From: Pedobacter sp. AJM
Lineage (GTDB): Bacteria; Bacteroidota; Bacteroidia; Sphingobacteriales; Sphingobacteriaceae
Reading direction: 5' to 3'
Assembly (NCBI RefSeq): GCF_002197755.1
Contig: NZ_NHOT01000011.1
Location: forward strand, 52,090-116,089
DNA: 64,000 nucleotides
Part shown: positions 57,760 through 64,000 of the stretch, piece by piece
How positions within the stretch are numbered: the stretch's first letter is position 1
How the letters are laid out: each line of letters starts with the position of its first letter
Notes under the pieces: model-generated
What the model saw: only the letters and a program-made list of their open reading frames with translations
Databases searched by the model: none
Told to the model about the DNA's origin: nothing
Translations under genes and position numbers: made by a program

Positions 57760-60700
57760 ATGAAAAACCTTTACTTTTTTTCTGCGCTCTCTCTTTTATT
57801 TTTCACTTCAAATGCCCAGGAAAAAAAATGGGATGTAGAAAAATATCAGGGTACAACCAAGAATTTTACGCTAAATACGGATGAAGGTACCTGGATGAAC
57901 CTGGATGTGAGTCCGGATGGCCAGGAAATTGTTTTTGATTTATTAGGTGATATCTACACCATGCCCATTTCCGGTGGCCAGGCCAAATTAATCAGCGGTG
58001 GCATTGCTTACGATGTTCAGCCAAGGTTTAGTCCGAATGGCAAATATATTTCTTACACCAGCGATAAAAGTGGTGGTGATAACATCTGGATTATGAGCCG
58101 CGATGGCTCCGATAAAAAGCAGGTAACAAAGGAAAACTTCAGGCTCTTAAATAACGCTACCTGGATGCCAAACAGTGAATACCTGATCGCCCGTAAGCAT
58201 TTTACCGCCAGTCGCTCATTAGGTGCCGGTGAAATGTGGATGTACAATATAAACGGCGGTGAAGGTGTTCAGCTTACCAAACGGAAAAATGACCAGCAGG
58301 ATGCCGGTGAACCCAACGTTTCACCCGATGGAAGATATGTCTACTTCAGTGAAGATGTAAGTCCCGGACCAGATTTTGAATACAGTAAAGACCCGAATGG
58401 TACCATTTATGCCATCCGCCAGCTGGATTTAACCACCGGAAAATTAACCACATTTATTAATGAGCAAGGGGGCGCCTGCCGTCCTCAGGTTTCACCGGAT
58501 GGAAATCTGATCGCTTTTGTGAAAAGGGTCCGTTTGAAATCTACACTATATGTACAAAATATTAAAACAGGTGAAGAATGGCCTGTAAACGAAGATTTAT
58601 CTCACGATCAGCAGGAAACCTGGGCTATTTTTGGTGTTTACCCGAACTTCGCCTGGACACCTGACAGCAAAAGCCTTGTGTTTTATGCTAAAGGAAAAAT
58701 CAGGAAGACAGAAATTGGAACGCTGATCAATTCAACCATTCCGTTTCAGGCAAACACTGTTCAAACCATACAGCAGGCTTTACATTTTGAGCAGCAGGTA
58801 TTTAGCAAAGATTTTTCAGCAAAAATGCTCAGACAGTTAAGTACATCACCAGATGGTAAAACCATTATTTTTAACGCAGCCGGATATCTTTATAAAAAAG
58901 AATTGCCCAATGGAACACCCGAACGTTTAACCAATGGATTGGATTTTGAATTTGAGCCGGCATTTAGTCCGGATGGCAGGTTTGTAGTATACACCACCTG
59001 GAGCGACGAACTCCGCGGAGCCATTAAAAGAACCGATTTAAGATCTGGAAAAACCATTAGCTTAAGCGACGAAAAAGGTTTTTATTATTCGCCTCAATAT
59101 TCTACCAAAGGTGATAAAATCGTGTTCAGAAAAGGTAGTGGAAATGATGTGCTGGGCTATAATTATGGTCGTGGAACCGGAATTTTCATCATGCCGGCAA
59201 ACGGTGGGGCTAAAACGCTTGTTTCTGATAATGGCATCCGCCCGCAGTTTAACAATACCGATACGCGGATTTATTTTCAAAGTTATGCTGAAGGGAAGAA
59301 AGCCCTGAAAAGCATTGATCTAAATGGCGGAAATGAAAGAACACATTTCACATCCCAATATGCCAATCAGTTTGTCATCAGTCCGGATAATAAATGGCTG
59401 GCTTTTAACGAGCTCTTCAATGTGTATATTACCCCGATGATCAATATTGGAACCGCCCAGGATGCATCAGCAGGAAACAAAGCCATTCCGGTGGCCAAAA
59501 TCACCACAGATGGCGGAACATACATCCAATGGAGTGCCGACAGTAAAAATCTGCACTGGACTTTAGGACCTAAATATTTTACTGTAGATGTAAACCGTTC
59601 CTTTAATTTTGATGGCAGTTCGCCAAAAATTCAGGCCACTTCAGTTGATATTAACCTGGTTCTAAAATCAGATGTACCAACTGGTATGGTGGCATTAAAA
59701 GGTGCCAGAATTATCTCCATGAAAGGCGACGAAGTAATTGAAAACGGAACCATATTAACTGATGGTAATAAAATTACGGCCATTGGTAAAACTGATGCGG
59801 TTACGATTCCGGCCAATGCAAAAGTGATTGATGTGAATGGAAAAACCATTATGCCCGGTATAATTGATGTACATGCGCATCTACGCACAAGTCCTGACGG
59901 GATTTCACCACAAAGCGACTGGAGTTACCTGGCCAACCTGGCCTTTGGAGTTACAACATCACATGATCCATCCAGCAATACGGAAATGGTATTCAGCCAG
60001 AGTGAAATGCTGAAAGCGGGCAGGATGATTGGTCCGAGGGTTTATTCAACCGGTTCGATTTTATATGGTGCCGATGGAGATTTCAAAGTAGTGATTAATA
60101 GTTTAGATGATGCCTTGGCCAATCTTAAGCGTTTAAAGGCCATGGGTGCATTTTCCGTAAAATCATATAATCAACCCCGCAGAGAGCAGCGCCAGCAAAT
60201 TCTGGAAGCAGCAAGACAGTTAAAAATGGAAGTGGTGCCTGAGGGTGGTTCCACATTTTTTCATAATATGAATATGATTGTGGACGGACATACCGGCATT
60301 GAGCATAGTATACCGGTTTTACCTGTTTATAAAGATGTCACCACGCTATGGAACAATACAGATGTGGCCTATACCCCTACTTTAATTGTGGCCTATGGAG
60401 GGCAGTGGGGCGAAAATTACTGGTATGATCGAACCAATGTATGGGAAAACGAAAAGTTAATGACTTATACGCCGCGTTCCATTATTGATGCCAGGGCCAG
60501 GCGCCGAACAACTTCTGAATACAGTGACTACAACCATATTGATATTGCCAAGGCTGCCAAACAAATTGCCAATGGAGGTACTAAAGTAAACCTGGGCGCA
60601 CACGGCCAAATCCAGGGTTTGGGCGCACACTGGGAATTGTGGATGTTTGTACAAGGTGGATTTACACCGCTGCAGGCAATTAGAAATGCCACTTTAAATG

Positions 60701-60987
60701 GTGCAGCTTATTTAGGAATGAATAAAGAACTTGGCTCTTTGGAAGTTGGAAAACTGGCCGATATGGTGATTATGGATGCCAATCCCCTGGATGATATTCG
60801 TAATTCAGAAAAAATCAAATACGTGATGATTAATGGCCGGCTGTATGATAGTGCAACCATGAATGAGGTTGGCACCAGGGAAAAGCTCCGCAGTAAATTA
60901 TGGTTCGAAAATGCCAGGGGAAATGGATACATCGTGCCAAATGGTGAATCTGAAACCTGGATTTTTACGGTTCCGCATTGTGACTAA
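57760..60987 (+). CDS. Secreted TolB-like propeller plus amidohydrolase
   Basis: A 1075-residue exported hydrolase. After a Sec signal (MKNLYFFSALSLLFFTSNA) comes an N-terminal beta-propeller of TolB/PD40-like blades (repeated SPDG/SPNG turns: DVSPDGQEIVF, RFSPNGKYISYTSD, VSPDGRYVYFSED, TSPDGKTIIFNA), then an amidohydrolase domain from about residue 660. The metal-binding H705-A-H707 in IDVHAHLRTSP and the later GAHGQIQGLGAHWEL are its active-site segments. This fusion is known in Bacteroidota as putative imidazolonepropionase- or prolidase-like amidohydrolases. It cuts an amide, ester or ring bond outside the cytoplasm; substrate unknown. Confidence 0.92.
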   Translation: MKNLYFFSALSLLFFTSNAQEKKWDVEKYQGTTKNFTLNTDEGTWMNLDVSPDGQEIVFDLLGDIYTMPISGGQAKLISGGIAYDVQPRFSPNGKYISYTSDKSGGDNIWIMSRDGSDKKQVTKENFRLLNNATWMPNSEYLIARKHFTASRSLGAGEMWMYNINGGEGVQLTKRKNDQQDAGEPNVSPDGRYVYFSEDVSPGPDFEYSKDPNGTIYAIRQLDLTTGKLTTFINEQGGACRPQVSPDGNLIAFVKRVRLKSTLYVQNIKTGEEWPVNEDLSHDQQETWAIFGVYPNFAWTPDSKSLVFYAKGKIRKTEIGTLINSTIPFQANTVQTIQQALHFEQQVFSKDFSAKMLRQLSTSPDGKTIIFNAAGYLYKKELPNGTPERLTNGLDFEFEPAFSPDGRFVVYTTWSDELRGAIKRTDLRSGKTISLSDEKGFYYSPQYSTKGDKIVFRKGSGNDVLGYNYGRGTGIFIMPANGGAKTLVSDNGIRPQFNNTDTRIYFQSYAEGKKALKSIDLNGGNERTHFTSQYANQFVISPDNKWLAFNELFNVYITPMINIGTAQDASAGNKAIPVAKITTDGGTYIQWSADSKNLHWTLGPKYFTVDVNRSFNFDGSSPKIQATSVDINLVLKSDVPTGMVALKGARIISMKGDEVIENGTILTDGNKITAIGKTDAVTIPANAKVIDVNGKTIMPGIIDVHAHLRTSPDGISPQSDWSYLANLAFGVTTSHDPSSNTEMVFSQSEMLKAGRMIGPRVYSTGSILYGADGDFKVVINSLDDALANLKRLKAMGAFSVKSYNQPRREQRQQILEAARQLKMEVVPEGGSTFFHNMNMIVDGHTGIEHSIPVLPVYKDVTTLWNNTDVAYTPTLIVAYGGQWGENYWYDRTNVWENEKLMTYTPRSIIDARARRRTTSEYSDYNHIDIAKAAKQIANGGTKVNLGAHGQIQGLGAHWELWMFVQGGFTPLQAIRNATLNGAAYLGMNKELGSLEVGKLADMVIMDANPLDDIRNSEKIKYVMINGRLYDSATMNEVGTREKLRSKLWFENARGNGYIVPNGESETWIFTVPHCD

Positions 60988-60994
60988 ATTTTAT

Positions 60995-61038
60995 CCCGCA
61001 GATTAATAAGATTTATGCAGGTGTTTGTAATCTGCGGG
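60995..61038. other. Hairpin between convergent genes
   Basis: CCCGCAGATTA and TAATCTGCGGG pair perfectly (11 bp) around a 22-base loop. It lies between the convergent amidohydrolase and radical SAM genes. T-runs are poor on both sides. The CGCAGATTA words recur in weaker form elsewhere in the window. Confidence 0.55.
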
Positions 61039-61054
61039 GAAACTTATAAAAAAA

Positions 61055-63250
61055 TTAAAGCACCAACAAACCAAATTCCCTCAAATTGTTGACTGGTTTT
61101 GAATACCAGAACAATTCGAAGTTTTCCATCCCTGTTTCAAAATCAGCTTTAACATCGGCGAAAGTATAAACCTTTTCTCTTTCAATTGAAATTTTTTGAA
61201 GAATAGCACTCAACCATTCGCCTTCATTTCTATTGGTTTGAATGGTAAATGTTTGCTTTTTATCATGAAAAGTAAGCGTTGTCATTTCCCACGAATTTCC
61301 TTTTTTGGTTTTAGTAAAATAATCTATTTCAGGATTATTACCTAACCAAACTACTTTTGCTGTAGGCTTCGTATTGAATTGTTGATCTTCGTTTAAGGCA
61401 ATTTCAATAAAGTCTTCCGGGATTTTTGTCCTGGGAATCTTAAAATCAAACCAATCCTGAAGTTCATAATCAAAGCAGATGCCGTGCATGAAGTTGAACA
61501 ATGACTTTTTTAATCCAAAGCTGAATTTATTATGATCGATTCCTGTTCTATCGGTATAATTAATGTCGTTATTGGCAAAGGTTCCGATGATTTCTGAATC
61601 TTTTATTACGCCAAATTTTTCAGGATATAATCCCACCGGACTATGTGCCGTCATGGCGAACTGATGCCAGAAACCGGATTGCAGGATACCTGCTTCAAAT
61701 AACTGCCTGACCATTTCAAGGCTATCTACCGTTTCCTGGATGGTTTGTGTAGGATAACCGTACATTAAATAAGCATGTACCATAATACCTGCTTCGGTAA
61801 AGTTCCGGGTTACCCGGGCTACCTGTTCAACCGTTACCCCTTTTTCTATCAGTTTAAGTAAGCGATCGGAGGCAACTTCTAATCCACCTGAAACAGCAAT
61901 ACAACCTGATGCCTTTAAAAGTAAACATAAATCTGCGGTAAAACTTTTCTCGAACCGGATATTGGTCCACCAGGTAACAGCCAGTTTACGCCGGAGAATT
62001 TCCAGGGCCACCTCACGCATCAGGGCTGGTGGTGCGGCTTCGTCCACAAAATGGAATCCGTTTTGTCCGGTTTTAATGGATAATTCCTCAATCCGGTCTA
62101 CAATCTGCTTTGCCTGAACTGGTTCATAAACTTTAATATAATCCAGTGAAATGTCACAGAAAGTGCACTTACCCCAATAACAGCCATGGGCCATGGTTAA
62201 CTTATTCCACCTGCCATCGCTCCACATGCGGTGCATTGGGTTCACGATTTCAATCACTGAGATGTATTGATCCAGCAATAAACCTGAATAATCCGGTGTA
62301 CCAACATCAGCCTGTTTATAATCTTTGCGGAAGGAATCATTTCTGTAAACTACTTTTCCGTTTTCCAGCAGAAAAGTACGTTTATAGAGCTGCATCTCTT
62401 TTGGAACTCTTCCACTGATGTTCTCAATAAGCAATTCTATCGGTAACTCACCATCATCCAGGGTGATGAAATCAAAAAATTCAAAAACCCGCGTATCCGA
62501 AAGGGAGCGCAACTCTGTATTTGGAAAACCGCCACCCATGGAAATTTTAATTTGGGGATGATGTTTTTTAACCCACTGTGCAGCGCGGAATGCACTATAC
62601 AGATTCCCGGGAAAGGGAACTGAAATCAGAAATAGCTCCGGCTGAACTTTTTCGATATGTTCTTTTAAAATGGAAATCAGGAGCTCATCAATATAACTGG
62701 GAGCCTGCGCCAGTGTAGTATACAATTCGTCAAAGGAATTAGCACTTCTGCCCAGTCGTTCTGCATACCGGCTGAAACCAAAATTCTCATCCACACATTC
62801 TACAATATAATCTGAAAGATCTTCGAGATAGAGTGTAGCCAGATGTTTGGCTTTATCTTGTGTACCCATGGCACCAAAGGCCCAGTCAAGCTCTTCCAGC
62901 TGTGAAAACCGTGATGCCTCCGGCAGAAAATCACTGCTGCAAATCTGTAAGGCTAAAGTTGGATTTTTACCCTGGAGAAAATGAATAACCGTATCAATGG
63001 TTTTCAGGTACTCATTTTTTAAAGCGAGTATTCGCTTTGAATTGGCACTTAGCGGTTTTGTTAAAGGCGTAGCAAATAATGAGGTTAAGCCGTTCTTAGA
63101 AAACATTTTGAGGATCACCTCAATACCTAGATCAGCCTGGGTAGCACTGATATTTTTAGTATTCAGAAAGCCTTTTATATACGCCGATGCCGGATAGGGT
63201 GTATTCAGTTGGGTAAAAGGTGGCGTGATGATAAAAAGTTCTGTCTTCAA
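61055..63250 (-). CDS. Radical SAM protein with N-terminal B12-binding-like domain
   Basis: A 731-residue radical SAM enzyme. The N-terminus (ELFIITPPFTQLNTPYPASAYI) and the region to about 275 (PELFLISVPFPGNLYSAFRA, ISMGGGFPNTELRSL) fit a Rossmann-type cobalamin-binding domain, although the DxHxxG cobalamin ligand is not seen. The cluster motif is C357-x4-C362-x2-C365 in CYWGKCTFC, with four rather than three residues in the first gap. A SAM-binding GGLEV follows. It should cleave SAM to a 5'-deoxyadenosyl radical; substrate unknown. The start is TTG 63250, preceded in frame by TAA, since no ATG fits. Confidence 0.88.
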   Translation of the reverse strand: MKTELFIITPPFTQLNTPYPASAYIKGFLNTKNISATQADLGIEVILKMFSKNGLTSLFATPLTKPLSANSKRILALKNEYLKTIDTVIHFLQGKNPTLALQICSSDFLPEASRFSQLEELDWAFGAMGTQDKAKHLATLYLEDLSDYIVECVDENFGFSRYAERLGRSANSFDELYTTLAQAPSYIDELLISILKEHIEKVQPELFLISVPFPGNLYSAFRAAQWVKKHHPQIKISMGGGFPNTELRSLSDTRVFEFFDFITLDDGELPIELLIENISGRVPKEMQLYKRTFLLENGKVVYRNDSFRKDYKQADVGTPDYSGLLLDQYISVIEIVNPMHRMWSDGRWNKLTMAHGCYWGKCTFCDISLDYIKVYEPVQAKQIVDRIEELSIKTGQNGFHFVDEAAPPALMREVALEILRRKLAVTWWTNIRFEKSFTADLCLLLKASGCIAVSGGLEVASDRLLKLIEKGVTVEQVARVTRNFTEAGIMVHAYLMYGYPTQTIQETVDSLEMVRQLFEAGILQSGFWHQFAMTAHSPVGLYPEKFGVIKDSEIIGTFANNDINYTDRTGIDHNKFSFGLKKSLFNFMHGICFDYELQDWFDFKIPRTKIPEDFIEIALNEDQQFNTKPTAKVVWLGNNPEIDYFTKTKKGNSWEMTTLTFHDKKQTFTIQTNRNEGEWLSAILQKISIEREKVYTFADVKADFETGMENFELFWYSKPVNNLREFGLLVL

Positions 63251-63267
63251 AGGAAATATTTAAAACA

Positions 63268-63275
63268 CAAAAGTA
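63268..63275 (-). promoter_or_regulatory. -7 promoter element of the radical SAM gene
   Basis: On the minus strand TACTTTTG matches TAnnTTTG, 17 bases before the TTG start codon, giving a leader of about ten bases. This supports the TTG start. Confidence 0.5.
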
Positions 63276-63888
63276 CGGGATTTTGTAGATTTTAAATCAT
63301 TGATGATGTTTTCTTAAATCTTTTGAATTAAATATGAGTAAATAATGAATGAAAGTATTCTATCATCGTTTATATTTTCTACAATTAAAGATATGCCAAT
63401 TTATAATGTAAATACCTTTAAAACATAAAAGCACCCAAATAGTATGCCTTATACTTTCTAATGTGCATTATACAGTTAATCATGACCATATCAGACATGG
63501 AAATCATTTAAGATCAAAAACACAAGGCTAAGAATGAAAAAACAACTCTGCCAAACCAGCATTGATATTCTAATGTACTTTATGTGATTAAACCTGACTT
63601 TTTTGATAATTTCATTTTTTTAAGATCAGCAAGATACTATGTCTTTGTACTACCAGACGAAGTGTTCTCTATTTACCCCTAACATATAAACACCTATTAG
63701 CATAATTATCATCTAGCTCATAAGGGCATGTTATAGGATATGGTGAGACATGAGGTTTAAACTAACTTGTAAAGGAAAAATAAACCTTGGCAAAGCACAC
63801 CTCGTCACCTCGACAGCAATGTAGATATCTTTTTGATCCCCCAAAAGTGGCCAGCTGAAAACATCCCTATTGACAATTATACAATAAG

Positions 63889-63937
63889 ATTACTTCGCTG
63901 GCTGAAAAAGCCGCCTCGCAATGACGATCTAAATGAT
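63889..63937. repeat. Interspersed repeat-like element (CGCAATGACG type)
   Basis: The stretch agattacttcgctggctg followed by aaaaagccgcctcgcaatga is of a type I recall as multicopy between genes of Bacteroidota (TTGCGAGGC...GAAGTAATCT on the other strand). GGCT and AGCC flank the GAAAA loop. Copy number cannot be checked here. Confidence 0.45.
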
Positions 63938-64000
63938 GATCTGCATCCCGCTATAGCCACCACGCTATCTGCACCCTGCTACCGGCCTGGGAGATGATGG

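Larger units (their letters stand above)
63251..64000. other. 750-base region without a gene
   Basis: No convincing open frame on either strand. The last ~250 bases are richer in GC and hold interspersed-repeat-like sequence. The left edge holds the promoter of the radical SAM gene. Confidence 0.6.

Noticed and set aside
63820..63890. IS21-like insertion sequence end (cccccaaaagtggccagctg)
   Set aside because: Only a loose resemblance to IS21 terminal repeats; no transposase frame and no second end in the window.

Overview
The window reads as a chromosomal segment of a Bacteroidota bacterium, most likely Sphingobacteriaceae (Pedobacter-like). This rests on gene content: GH92, GH76 and GH125 mannosidases, a DUF4412/GLPGLI-type secreted protein, a two-module alpha-2-macroglobulin/PBP1C locus, a UMF1-type transporter, and DUF294 next to a DnaQ-like exonuclease. 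It also rests on AT-rich sequence, near absence of Shine-Dalgarno sequences, several matches to the Bacteroidota -7 promoter motif TAnnTTTG, and scattered low-complexity intergenic repeats. The genus is inferred; no 16S gene is present. I found no tRNA, rRNA, CRISPR array, prophage or intact insertion sequence.

Layout. (1) 1-6.2 kb: a tightly packed plus-strand operon with an alpha/beta hydrolase (cut by the window edge), two paralogous UDP-sugar type glycosyltransferases, two paralogous condensation-fold (PapA/WS-DGAT-like) acyltransferases and a small four-helix membrane protein, closed by a terminator. It looks like a pathway for an acylated glycoside (glycolipid or pigment) that I cannot name and is the best candidate for an undescribed system here. 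(2) 6.2-20 kb: glutathione peroxidase, topoisomerase I, small conserved proteins, the alpha-2-macroglobulin plus PBP1C pair, a YhhN membrane protein. (3) 20-27 kb: a mannan-trimming group (GH125, GH76, GH92) around a DUF1624/HGSNAT-like membrane acyltransferase, with no SusC/SusD pair. (4) 27-40 kb: mnmA, GH15 glycosidase, SDR, AI-2E-family permease, a three-gene signalling cluster (receiver-HTH, PAS histidine kinase, lone receiver), DinB protein, a ChaA-like antiporter, DUF421 protein with a zinc ribbon, and several small unknowns including two membrane miniproteins of 56 and 53 residues. (5) 40-46 kb: a DeoR/GlpR-type repressor divergent from glpD-glpK-glpF, with tandem repeats in the intergenic region that look like its operator. 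(6) 46-52 kb: exonuclease/DUF294 pair, then the minus-strand operon thrS-infC-rpmI-rplT with a strong terminator; infC has no possible AUG start. (7) 52-64 kb: DUF4412 protein, an 11-copy heptamer repeat, LutA-like protein plus UMF1 transporter, RecQ, a propeller-amidohydrolase fusion, a radical SAM protein, and a 750-base gene-free end rich in apparent interspersed repeats.

Several genes must or probably do start at TTG/GTG (infC, exonuclease, radical SAM protein, the 134-residue conserved protein, the small membrane protein of the glycoside operon). Functions are assigned from motifs and family resemblance read by eye; no database search was possible.
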